Shown piece after piece: positions 35,638 through 44,394 of a stretch of DNA of 64,000 bases. Where the stretch lies: the NCBI GenBank assembly GCA_964474455.1, contig CAYYSU010000001.1, positions 1 to 64,000 on the forward strand, written 5' to 3'. The notes below the pieces were generated by a model. That model was not told where the DNA came from. It ran no database searches and saw only the letters and a list, made by a program, of their open reading frames with translations. The first letter of the stretch is position 1, and each line of letters opens with the position of its first letter. The stretch comes from BM520 sp964474455. GTDB lineage: Bacteria > Bacteroidota > Bacteroidia > Bacteroidales > BM520. A program made the translations under genes and the position numbers.

Positions 35638-36771
35638 TTATAACGTACCCTTATTTACAATTGTGTATTTATCTTTACCATCAGTCAACCACTCCAGTGT
35701 GAGCCGGACAAAGGCGTTTTCCTGATAGTCGTCTTTTTCAAAAAACAAACCTATATCACCATTTTTTAATATACACATGGAAGAGTATGCTGAGCCACCG
35801 GTATAGATTGTTTTCCCTTCACTCCAACTCTTGCCTTCATCATAGCTTATGCGTATTGTCATGTTGGTTCGTTTGTTTTTGGTTTTTGCATTTGAAAAAA
35901 GAAGCCTGTTTTTGTCATCGCCTTCTTTTACTGAGGTGTATCTGATAATAGCGGCATTGCAACTTGGGTCAATTAGTGATGAATCGGGTTTAGAAAGCCA
36001 TGACGCTCCTTCATCTGTTGACGTATGAACGTATCTAATTCCCGCCCCATTTACGCGACTATTTATCATCCAGGTTCCATCAATCAGCTCAACTATCTTC
36101 GATTCGTCGCCCGGTAGAATAGGGGTGTCAATTAAAAACCAGCTTTCCCCATAATCGTCACTGCCAAAAAGATGCAGACCATTTTCTAAATTCACCAGAG
36201 TGTGTAATAATTTACCGTTGGTTGTTTGGATACCCCGCCCTGATGTAATAAACTTAAAATCGTTATGCCATTCGGGCTTCGTAATTTGCGATGTTATATC
36301 CATGGGTTCACTCCATGTTTTTCCGTTGTCCATACTCTTTGTTACTTGTAGATAATAGACATCTCTCTCTTTATCTAAATCCATATAATTAAAGAAGAGA
36401 AAAATTGCGCCCGTGCTTTTATCAACAATCATGGATGGATCGGAAGCGGACTTCCCAGTAGGGTAATCGACTACAGTTTCTATATCCGACCAGGAATCGC
36501 CATTATCAACACTACGTCGAATAATAATATTAATGTCGTTGCTCCCTCTTAAATCTGCACACGAAGGCACTCTCTCATCAATGGCGGCAATCAAGTCTCC
36601 GTTTTGTGCTGTAATAATTGCCGGTATTCTGTAACATGATACTCCGGGCTCCATTTCAGCATCGAATAGATTTGTGAAAACAGGGCTTTCATTATCAGTG
36701 TGAATTTTTTCCGTCTGCGAATAAACTAATATAGTTATGGCTAAAGAGAGTATTGTAAGTATTGCTTTCAT
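35638..36771 (-). CDS. Exo-sialidase (GH33 type)
   Basis: This encodes 377 residues with a signal peptide (1-19, ITILVYSQ). The sialidase beta-propeller is shown by the YRIP motif (CYRIPAI, Arg48) and five Asp boxes of the form S-x-D-x-G-x-S/T-W (SVDNGDSW, SMDNGKTW, SDDYGESW, STDEGASW, SYDEGKSW). It should release terminal sialic acid from glycoproteins or glycolipids in the periplasm or at the surface. No genes for sialic acid uptake or breakdown (nanA, nanE, nanT) lie nearby. The MscS gene follows directly. GH33 is the best fit; a general BNR-repeat protein is the less likely alternative. Confidence 0.88.
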   Translation of the reverse strand: MKAILTILSLAITILVYSQTEKIHTDNESPVFTNLFDAEMEPGVSCYRIPAIITAQNGDLIAAIDERVPSCADLRGSNDINIIIRRSVDNGDSWSDIETVVDYPTGKSASDPSMIVDKSTGAIFLFFNYMDLDKERDVYYLQVTKSMDNGKTWSEPMDITSQITKPEWHNDFKFITSGRGIQTTNGKLLHTLVNLENGLHLFGSDDYGESWFLIDTPILPGDESKIVELIDGTWMINSRVNGAGIRYVHTSTDEGASWLSKPDSSLIDPSCNAAIIRYTSVKEGDDKNRLLFSNAKTKNKRTNMTIRISYDEGKSWSEGKTIYTGGSAYSSMCILKNGDIGLFFEKDDYQENAFVRLTLEWLTDGKDKYTIVNKGTL

Positions 36772-36847
36772 TGGTGTATTTCTTTTTATTGTTTGTGACA
36801 GTACAACAGATGCTGTTTATGATTCATAATTAGCGTTGTTTTTTAAA

Positions 36848-38344
36848 CTATATATCCTTGATACCCAAATTGTTATATGTTTCAATTAATGCTTCATGGT
36901 TATCAGTAATTATCAAAAGTTTATCATTTTCTTTTAAAGTAGTAATTCCTGTAGGTACAAAATATTTTTCATTTCGTTTTACCATCACAACGAGTGTTTT
37001 TTCGGGTAGGGACAGATTCATCAGATGATTTCCCTTACTTAAAATCTCAGCGGTAACCTTGATTTCAGTAGTGACAGATTTGATATCACTGGAAAAATCA
37101 ACGTCAAAATTTTCCAATTTTTTAAATTTACGAGGATTTTCAGCAAGGCCAAGCCATTTAGCCATTACGGTAAGAGAAGTGCCCTGCACCAGAAGGGAAA
37201 CCAATGTACAGAAGAAAATAACATTGAATATGAGCCTTGCGTGCGGAATATTTTCTGCAAGGAGAAATATCGCAAATATAATAGGTACGGCTCCCCGAAG
37301 TCCAACCCATGATATATATGCTTTTTCCCGGATGGGCATTTTACGGAATGGGAGTAAACAGAGGAAAACAGCTAACGGACGTGAAATAATTATCATCAGG
37401 AAACTAATTATTAAACCGGGAATTATAATAGGAATTAACTCGCTGGGATTCACGAGCAAACCTAAAGTTAAGAACATAATCAGTTGAAACAGCCATGCTA
37501 AGCCATCAAAAAAATTGAGAGATGAGCGTTTATGAACAAATTTTGAATTTCCAATCACTAATCCTCCAATATAGACTGCTAAGAAGCTATTTCCTTTCAT
37601 AAAATAAGTAGCTGAAAAGATGAAAATGCAAAAAGTCAGAACTAAAATTGGATATAATGAATCGTTACCTATTCGAATATGATTTATTATGAATACTGCT
37701 AATTTCCCGATTAAAAATCCGGCAACCGCACCAATTACAAGTTGTAGCACTAAACCTCCAGCTGCCAACCAATAGTTCGGTGTGGTACCCATTTTAATGA
37801 TCTCTATCAGGGTTATAATCAGTACATAAGCCATCGGGTCGTTACTGCCGCTTTCGAGTTCCAACATCGGGCGAAGGTTGTTTTTTAAGTGCAAACCTTT
37901 TGAACGGAGAATACTAAACACCGAAGCGGAATCTGTTGATGAAATGGTTGATGCTAACAATAGCGAAGTTAAAAATCCTATGCCGGCAGATTCCATTGTC
38001 ATTCCTAAAATCCACCAAATAAGGATACCGGTAATAGCTGCTGTCAGAATCACTCCAAGTGTGGCTAATAAAACGCCCTGTAGAATAATGGGGCGTATTT
38101 CGGAAATCTTTGTGTCCATTCCCCCTGAGAAAAGAATAATACACAGTGAAATTGTCCCTATAAACTGTGCAGCAAAAATGCTTTCAAATTGTATCCCTAA
38201 TCCATCACTGCCAAATAACATCCCAACGGATAAAAACAGTAGTAGTGCTGGAACGCCAAATTTTGAACTGGCTTTTCCCGCCAAAATACTTAGAAAAAAA
38301 AGTACTGACAATGCTAGTAAAATTATTTCAATTTGAAAGTCCAT
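36848..38344 (-). CDS. CPA1-type K+(Na+)/H+ antiporter with RCK_C domain
   Basis: This encodes 498 residues from the inner Met (MDFQIEIILL). About twelve membrane helices span residues 5-400. The family core includes GGMDTKISEIRPI, the TDSASVFSILRSKGL segment, LESGSNDPMAYVL and WVGLRGAVPIIFA. The C-terminus (about 420-498) is a soluble TrkA_C/RCK_C domain (SLPEKTLVVMVKR... ENDKLLIIT), which regulates transport by ligand binding. The arrangement is that of NhaP2/CvrA antiporters, which move K+ or Na+ out of the cell for pH and osmotic control. It is transcribed alone; the neighbour across the 5' side is divergent. Confidence 0.9.
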   Translation of the reverse strand: MDFQIEIILLALSVLFFLSILAGKASSKFGVPALLLFLSVGMLFGSDGLGIQFESIFAAQFIGTISLCIILFSGGMDTKISEIRPIILQGVLLATLGVILTAAITGILIWWILGMTMESAGIGFLTSLLLASTISSTDSASVFSILRSKGLHLKNNLRPMLELESGSNDPMAYVLIITLIEIIKMGTTPNYWLAAGGLVLQLVIGAVAGFLIGKLAVFIINHIRIGNDSLYPILVLTFCIFIFSATYFMKGNSFLAVYIGGLVIGNSKFVHKRSSLNFFDGLAWLFQLIMFLTLGLLVNPSELIPIIIPGLIISFLMIIISRPLAVFLCLLPFRKMPIREKAYISWVGLRGAVPIIFAIFLLAENIPHARLIFNVIFFCTLVSLLVQGTSLTVMAKWLGLAENPRKFKKLENFDVDFSSDIKSVTTEIKVTAEILSKGNHLMNLSLPEKTLVVMVKRNEKYFVPTGITTLKENDKLLIITDNHEALIETYNNLGIKDI

Positions 38345-38614
38345 TATTGCTAGTGCGATTAATTTTTGTGTGCTCCATATGTGCAAGATTCCAGGCTGAT
38401 TCCCCAGGTCATATTAGTGCGAAAGTTACAAATTTTCAATGGAAGAATTAGTGTTGTAACGGATTTTTGCCGTTTTTTGAAAAAAAAATTCACATTGGAA
38501 AACTTATGAATACTATTACTGTTATTGTATCAGTGTTTTTTGGTTATTGTTAATGTAGTCGGAGTATTTGTATCTGTTGAGAAGTAAAAATATTTTGTGT
38601 TAGAAAATATGGGA

Positions 38615-40933
38615 ATGAAACAAATTTTTGTAATAGTATTATTAATGTTCACTTTTGTAGGACTGGGTCAAAATAAATACACAATAAGTGGTCATATTAC
38701 CGATGCGGAAACAGGCGAAGAGCTGATGTTTGCAGCTGTTCAGGAGAGTAATACCAACCAGGGCTCAACCACAAACACGTATGGCTTTTATTCATTGACT
38801 CTTGATGCCGGTTCGCATACCCTACTATTTAGCTATATTGGATATCAGGCGTTAAAACTTGAGATTGATCTTGTGGAGAATCAAAAAATTAATATTGAGC
38901 TTATTCCAATTTCTGAAACACTTGAAGAGGTTGTTATTACCGGCGAGGAGATAGGTATCGATATTCGGAGTACGGAGATGAGTACTATCTCCATGAATGT
39001 TAAGGATGCTAAGCTTATCCCGATTCTTTTTGGGGAGCAGGATATTCTTAAATCCATTCAACTCCTGCCGGGTGTCAGCAGTAGCTCTGAAGGTGGCAGC
39101 GGATTTTTTGTCCGGGGTGGCGAAGCTGATCAAAATCATATCTTGCTTGACGAGGCTCCTGTTTATAATGCTTCTCACTTACTGGGGTTCTTTTCTGTTT
39201 TTAATTCCGATGCTCTTAAAGATGTGAAGATGTACAAAGGTGGCATTCCTGCGCGGTATGGTGGGCGCGCCTCCTCTGTAATGGATATTCGTATGAAAGA
39301 TGGCAACCTGAAAGAGTGGGGTGTGACAGGCGGTATCGGCCTGATCTCTTCACGAATGACAGTAGAAGGTTCGTTCAAAAAAGATAAAGGTTCCATTATT
39401 GTTTCAGGACGAAGGACTTATGCCGACATTGTGGCAAAAGCTGTTACGGATCGAATTGATGGTATAAGCCTCTATTTCTATGATCTGAATCTTAAAACCA
39501 ACTATAAGATCTCTGATAACGACCGAATCTTCCTTTCTGCCTATATGGGATCCGATATCTTCGCTGCAGAGGGTTTTGGCTTCGATTGGGGCAACATCAC
39601 AGCTACCCTGCGATGGAATCATATCTTTAATGACAAGCTATTTAAAAACACTACTTTTGTTTTTAGTGATTATAATTACGGTTTTGATGTTGCGTTTGGC
39701 GATAATAAAATAAATATGGGATCGGGTATTTTTGACTATAATTTAAAACAGGATTATATCTGGTATCTGGACCCGGAGCTAACGATACGCTTTGGTATAG
39801 ATGGAATATATCATTCTTTTAAACCAGGTATATTTACCATGATTTCAGCCCAGGAGGATGATAATGATATAGAGGTGGAATTGTCGTCGCAAAGGGCTTT
39901 GGAAACAGGCGTGTATGCTGCGGCAGAACAGAAAATAGGTGAGAAGCTATCATTGAATTACGGCTTGCGATTTAGTTCTTTCCATAATATTGGCCCTTAC
40001 GACAATAAGACATATAATGAAGAAGATGAGATAACCTCAATAACATCGTATGAGAAAAATGAAATTTATAATACATATTATAATTTTGAACCTCGCATTG
40101 GAGCGTCTTATACTCTAAACGAGAATGTTTCCCTCAAAGCTTCTTACAATAGAATGTCGCAATATATGTCGTTATTGCAAAATGCCAACTCCAGCTCACC
40201 AACAGATATGTGGACGCCGGCAACGCCACTGATAAAACCTACTCTTGCTGATCAGATCTCTCTTGGTTGGTTTAGGAATAGCCGTGACAAGTCGTTTAGT
40301 TTTAGCGTTGAGGCGTATTATAAGTATATGAAGAACCTTGTGGATTACCAGGATGGAGCTGACATATTGTTAAATCCGGACTTTGAATCTCAATTGGTTT
40401 TTGGTGATGGCCGTGCTTATGGCACCGAATTCCTCATAGAAAAAAATACCGGTAAGCTTACAGGATGGATAGGATACACGTTGTCGAAATCAGAAAAGAC
40501 ATTTGTAGATATTATGGAAGGAGCCTGGTTTCCTGCACGTCAGGACAGAACTCACGACCTGAGTATTGTTGCATCATATAAGTTTCGCAGAAACCTTTCG
40601 TTTTCAGGCTCATGGGTCTATTTTACCGGTGATGCGGTGACATTCCCTTCCGGAAAATACACCATCGACGGTTCTGTAGTTTATCTTTTTACTGATCGAA
40701 ATGGTGACAGGATGCCTGATTATCACCGCCTTGACCTTGGCTTGACATGGGTTATAAAAGATGCTGAGAAATGGCGTTCTGATATTACCTTCTCGGTGTA
40801 CAATGTTTACAACAGGAAAAATGCTTATACCATCTCTTTCCGCGAAAGCGAAGTGAACACCGGTGCCACTGAGGCTGTCCGCCTCTCGCTGTTTGGAATA
40901 GTGCCTTCTGTATCATGGAATTTTAAATTTTAA
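38615..40933 (+). CDS. FecA-like TonB-dependent outer-membrane receptor
   Basis: This encodes 772 residues from MKQIFVIVLLM; starts at 38597 or 38609 would add 6 or 2 residues. A signal peptide (about 1-18, VGLGQ) is followed by a carboxypeptidase-regulatory-like domain (about 20-110, YTISGHITDAETGEEL... GFYSLTL). The plug lies at about 125-230 (IKSIQLLPGVSSSSEGGSGF, FVRGGEADQNHILLDEAPV, GGIPARYGGRAS) and a beta-barrel follows. The DUF4249 lipoprotein gene 5 bases downstream is the standard partner of this receptor type in Bacteroidota. The ligand is unknown; no sigma/anti-sigma pair is adjacent. Confidence 0.9.
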   Translation: MKQIFVIVLLMFTFVGLGQNKYTISGHITDAETGEELMFAAVQESNTNQGSTTNTYGFYSLTLDAGSHTLLFSYIGYQALKLEIDLVENQKINIELIPISETLEEVVITGEEIGIDIRSTEMSTISMNVKDAKLIPILFGEQDILKSIQLLPGVSSSSEGGSGFFVRGGEADQNHILLDEAPVYNASHLLGFFSVFNSDALKDVKMYKGGIPARYGGRASSVMDIRMKDGNLKEWGVTGGIGLISSRMTVEGSFKKDKGSIIVSGRRTYADIVAKAVTDRIDGISLYFYDLNLKTNYKISDNDRIFLSAYMGSDIFAAEGFGFDWGNITATLRWNHIFNDKLFKNTTFVFSDYNYGFDVAFGDNKINMGSGIFDYNLKQDYIWYLDPELTIRFGIDGIYHSFKPGIFTMISAQEDDNDIEVELSSQRALETGVYAAAEQKIGEKLSLNYGLRFSSFHNIGPYDNKTYNEEDEITSITSYEKNEIYNTYYNFEPRIGASYTLNENVSLKASYNRMSQYMSLLQNANSSSPTDMWTPATPLIKPTLADQISLGWFRNSRDKSFSFSVEAYYKYMKNLVDYQDGADILLNPDFESQLVFGDGRAYGTEFLIEKNTGKLTGWIGYTLSKSEKTFVDIMEGAWFPARQDRTHDLSIVASYKFRRNLSFSGSWVYFTGDAVTFPSGKYTIDGSVVYLFTDRNGDRMPDYHRLDLGLTWVIKDAEKWRSDITFSVYNVYNRKNAYTISFRESEVNTGATEAVRLSLFGIVPSVSWNFKF

Positions 40934-40938
40934 TTATT

Positions 40939-41733
40939 ATGAAGTATATATATATTCTCGCCATTTCTATTATCGTAATGCTGTTCTATTCTTGTGAGGA
41001 TGTCATTGAGTTGGATCTTAATACTACCGAGCCCAGAGTTATCATTGAAGCTGATCTTGATGGTTCAACAGGTACTCTTGTGGTAAAGTGCTCCAGAACA
41101 GTGGATTTTTATTCTGAATCTGCTTTTAACCCTATTTCAGATGCTGTTATTTCGCTCGAAGGAGGGAAGAGTGGCGCTATTACCATTAACGAAGCGGAGC
41201 CCGGGATATACCGGCTTACCGATTATAACGTTATTCCGGGTAATTCTTACAGAATAAAAATCACTATTGATGATATAGATTATGAAGCTGAAGCGGTAGC
41301 TCCGGATCCAGCTGAAATAGAAGATCTTATTGTGATGCCTTTTGATATTCAGGGGCCACCGCCGGAAGTAATGTTTTATACCATTGCCGCGGGATGGTTT
41401 GATACACCTGGAAAATCAAGTTTCTATTGTTTGAGACTAATTATCGACGAAGATCTCAGGGGTGACAGATCTTTTGTTAGTGATAAGGATCAGGATGGAG
41501 AGCTATTATTTGTGACCTCGTTTACTTCTGACCTTGCTCCCGGAGATACAGTAAAGGTGGAATTGAGTAGTATTAACGAAGCGGTATATGATTATTTTTT
41601 GCAGGTTGAGGATATGAGCTCAAACGGTTTTTCTGCTGCCGCTCCCTATAATCCTAAGGGCAATTTCTCTAACGATGCCATGGGATATTTCGGTGTATGT
41701 TATACAAATAAAAAAGAGGCTGTGGCTCAATAA
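40939..41733 (+). CDS. DUF4249 lipoprotein, partner of the TonB receptor
   Basis: This encodes 264 residues. A lipoprotein signal (IVMLFYSCEDVIELDL, Cys at about 18) is followed by the DUF4249 pattern (EPRVIIEADLDG, PISDAVISLEGG, YRLTDYNVIPGNSYRIKI, and near the end FSNDAMGYFGVC). It is encoded 5 bases after the receptor and is thought to sit on the outer membrane with it. The function of DUF4249 is not established. The 3' end overlaps the terminator of the convergent fusA gene. Confidence 0.88.
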   Translation: MKYIYILAISIIVMLFYSCEDVIELDLNTTEPRVIIEADLDGSTGTLVVKCSRTVDFYSESAFNPISDAVISLEGGKSGAITINEAEPGIYRLTDYNVIPGNSYRIKITIDDIDYEAEAVAPDPAEIEDLIVMPFDIQGPPPEVMFYTIAAGWFDTPGKSSFYCLRLIIDEDLRGDRSFVSDKDQDGELLFVTSFTSDLAPGDTVKVELSSINEAVYDYFLQVEDMSSNGFSAAAPYNPKGNFSNDAMGYFGVCYTNKKEAVAQ

Positions 41734-41745
41734 AACCACAACCTC
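41706..41745 (-). terminator. Rho-independent terminator of fusA, overlapping the DUF4249 gene end
   Basis: GAGGCTGTGG (41716-41725) pairs with CCACAACCTC (41736-41745), with one mismatch. On the minus strand the T-tract lies at 41708-41715. Part of the stem is coding sequence of the convergent gene. Confidence 0.7.
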
Positions 41746-41776
41746 ACATACACACTAATAGTCAACTTTACTGCTA

Positions 41777-43849
41777 TTATTTTTTACTGTTTTTCTCTTC
41801 TAATTTCTTGAGGATCTCTTCCTGAATAGAATCTGAAACAGGTAGGTACTCACTGAATTCCATTGAGTAGTTGGCACGCCCACTGGAGATATTACGCAGC
41901 TGCGAAGCATATCCAAACATGCCACTCAAAGGAACAAAGCCGGTAAGTTTTTGTGATCCTTTGCGGAAGCGACGCATGGACTCAATCTTGCCACGGCGAC
42001 GGTTGATGTTTCCAACAATGTCTCCTATATAATCATCAGGAGTATTAATCTCAACATGCATTACAGGCTCCAGAAGTTTTGTTCCCACCCTTCTAAATGC
42101 ATTCTTCATACATATACTCGCACATGTTTGGAACGCAAAGTCGGAAGAATCCACAGGGTGAAAGCTTCCATCCACTAGTATTGCTTTGAGGTTCTCAATG
42201 GGGAATCCCGCCAGAATACCTTGCTTCATAGTTTTGCGAATACCTTTTTCAACCGATGGAATAAATTCTGTTGGTATAGCGCCACCTTTTATGCGATTTA
42301 TAAATTCAAATCCTTGACCTTCGTTTGGTTCAAAAATTATGGTAACATTTGCGAATTGGCCTTTACCACCAGATTGCTTGGCAAATTTTAATGACTCTTC
42401 AGTTTCTATTGCGAGAGCTTCACGATACGCAACAGATGGTTCACCTGTCTCCACGTCTACTTTAAACTCTTCTTTTATGCGGTCAACGATGATTTCCAGG
42501 TGTAGCTCACCCATACCTGCAATTACAGTCTCTTCAGTCTCATCGTCGTAATGCGCTATAAATGAAGGGTCTTCGTTGGATAATTTTGCCAGTGCCTCAC
42601 CAAGTTTTCCCTGCTCTTTACGAGTTTTAGGATTAATCTTTAACTCAATTACTGCCGGTGGGATATGAATATTTTCCAGGTGAACAGGGTTGGCCTTGTC
42701 ACAGAGAGTATCTCCTGTCTTGGTAATTTTCATGCCAATAAGAGCAACGATATCGCCGGGACCGGCCTCTTTAACTTCGTGCCGGTCTTTGGCATGGATA
42801 CGGAAAATTCTCCCGATACGCTCCATCTTGCCTTTAGTACTATTAAATACCTGCATTCCGTTCTCTAGTTTACCACTGTAAATACGGATGAAAGTCTGCT
42901 GACCTACAAAGGGATCATTGATGAGTTTGAATGCAAGAGCAGCAAAAGGATCATTGGGCGACGGGTTACGTGTGATAGTCTTCTCGTGGTCATCGATATC
43001 ATGTGCAACTGTGGCACCGATATCTAGTGGAGATGGCAGATAATCAACAACAGCATCAAGAAGAAGCTGAACACCTTTGTTTTTGTATGCAGCACCTGTA
43101 AATACGGGTGTTATCATAAGTTTGAGAGTCGCTTCACGAGCAATATTTTGCAGATAATCATTTTCAACCTCCTTCTCTTCAAGGAAGCAATCCATGATGT
43201 AGTCATCAAAATCTGAAAGCTTTTCGATGAGATAGTTTCTGGCATCGTAAGCTGCCGCTTTGTATTCCTGGGGGATATCAATCTCAACGCGCGCCTCATC
43301 GGTAAAGGTGTAGGCCTTCAGACCTATAATGTCAATTACACCTTTAAACTCTTCCTCTTTTCCTATGGGAATCTGGAACGGCACTGCGTTGGCGTCGAGA
43401 TATTCATTCATCATGGAAACAGCCTGGCCAAAGTCAGCACCTGTGCGATCCATTTTGTTGATAAATGCTATTCTTGGAACTTTATAACGATCGGCCTGAT
43501 GCCATACTGTTTCACTCTGTGGCTCCACACCACCAACAGCGCAGAAAAGCGCAACCATACCATCTATAACACGTAATGAGCGCTCTACCTCAACAGTGAA
43601 ATCCACGTGTCCAGGAGTATCTATGACGTTAATCTGAGAATCATTCCAAAAACATGAAATGGCAGCGGAAGCAATAGTAATACCTCTTTCCTGCTCCTGC
43701 TTCATAAAATCCATGGTTGCATCTCCTGCATGTGTCTCACCAAGCTTTCTGGTTGTTCCTGTATAATACAGAATACGCTCTGTTACCGTAGTTTTTCCAG
43801 CATCAATATGTGCTGCGATTCCAATGTTTCTCAATTTTTTTAAGGACAT
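41777..43849 (-). CDS. fusA: Elongation factor G (probable second copy)
   Basis: This 690-residue translational GTPase has the P-loop AHIDAGKTTVTER, switch region QEQERGITI, DTPGHVDF and NKMD. Domains II-V follow (GELHLEIIVDRIKEEF, IPTEFIPSVEKGI, GFVPLSGMFGY). It moves tRNA and mRNA during elongation. The gene is alone, not with rpsL-rpsG, which suggests it is an additional copy such as the EF-G2 type found in many Bacteroidota; the first G-domain segment (RKLGETHAGDATMDFMK) also differs from the usual VHDGAATMDWME. Whether a second fusA exists elsewhere cannot be seen here. Confidence 0.9.
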   Translation of the reverse strand: MSLKKLRNIGIAAHIDAGKTTVTERILYYTGTTRKLGETHAGDATMDFMKQEQERGITIASAAISCFWNDSQINVIDTPGHVDFTVEVERSLRVIDGMVALFCAVGGVEPQSETVWHQADRYKVPRIAFINKMDRTGADFGQAVSMMNEYLDANAVPFQIPIGKEEEFKGVIDIIGLKAYTFTDEARVEIDIPQEYKAAAYDARNYLIEKLSDFDDYIMDCFLEEKEVENDYLQNIAREATLKLMITPVFTGAAYKNKGVQLLLDAVVDYLPSPLDIGATVAHDIDDHEKTITRNPSPNDPFAALAFKLINDPFVGQQTFIRIYSGKLENGMQVFNSTKGKMERIGRIFRIHAKDRHEVKEAGPGDIVALIGMKITKTGDTLCDKANPVHLENIHIPPAVIELKINPKTRKEQGKLGEALAKLSNEDPSFIAHYDDETEETVIAGMGELHLEIIVDRIKEEFKVDVETGEPSVAYREALAIETEESLKFAKQSGGKGQFANVTIIFEPNEGQGFEFINRIKGGAIPTEFIPSVEKGIRKTMKQGILAGFPIENLKAILVDGSFHPVDSSDFAFQTCASICMKNAFRRVGTKLLEPVMHVEINTPDDYIGDIVGNINRRRGKIESMRRFRKGSQKLTGFVPLSGMFGYASQLRNISSGRANYSMEFSEYLPVSDSIQEEILKKLEEKNSKK

Positions 43850-43962
43850 ACCCTAATTTTAATTTTTCTTTTATCCTATTGTCTGTTATCCTAAATTGAT
43901 GGTGTATTATCGGGGTAAGTTGTTGATAAAAAGTTTATTAACGGAACTCAATAACATGCCTA

Positions 43963-43980
43963 ACCTCCAATTTTGGAGGT
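43963..43980. promoter_or_regulatory. Perfect inverted repeat at the expected fusA transcription start
   Basis: ACCTCCAA, then TT, then TTGGAGGT forms an 18-base perfect palindrome with 8-bp arms. It starts 2 bases downstream (minus strand sense) of the fusA -7 box, so it covers the transcription start or forms a hairpin at the 5' end of the mRNA. It could be an operator; no protein is known for it. Confidence 0.45.
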
Positions 43981-43981
43981 G

Positions 43982-43989
43982 CAAAAGTA
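43982..43989 (-). promoter_or_regulatory. -7 box for fusA
   Basis: CAAAAGTA on the plus strand is TACTTTTG on the minus strand, 133 bases upstream of the ATG. Confidence 0.45.
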
Positions 43990-44394
43990 ATATTTTTTAT
44001 CTCTTATAATATTTTCTCCCTAAAATAAATTGAGTAATAATAATTTTTTAACATTGAGATAACTGTTTTACTTTGTTAACATATTTAAATTCGGCGTTTT
44101 ACTCACGTGGCAATCATCATGATATAAATATGAATCCAAAATAATTTTAGGAGATAAGTTCAGCGAAATTGCGTTGTTATCCATTGCAGTATGCTATTTT
44201 GTATATAAATCATCATAGAAACGATTGTTAAACGATGCGGAATAATATCTCGATTAAGTTAAAAATTAATATGCCCACCAAACAATTATATGACAGTACT
44301 TTAAAAGCGATAGAATTAAAAAAAAATCCATAATCCGGCAACGTATTCAAAATGGTGGTGATCTGTTATTTTATAAGGTATATAAATACTAAAT
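43990..44394. other. AT-rich intergenic stretch between the giant surface gene and fusA
   Basis: This is about 405 bases with no convincing gene, RNA, terminator or repeat. In the frame of the upstream gene, stops occur at once (44395-44397 and 44389-44391). Short open frames of 32 codons (plus, 44235) and 38 codons (minus, about 44184) are present but have no family features. No remnant of a T9SS sorting domain was seen. Confidence 0.6.

Noticed and set aside
44066..44184. 38-codon minus-strand open frame downstream of the giant surface gene
   Set aside because: Not in frame with the giant gene and shows no sorting-domain motif.
44235..44333. 32-codon plus-strand open frame with a protein-like sequence (MRNNISIKLKIN...)
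   Set aside because: No family match, no promoter box and no neighbour support; short open frames occur often in AT-rich intergenic DNA.
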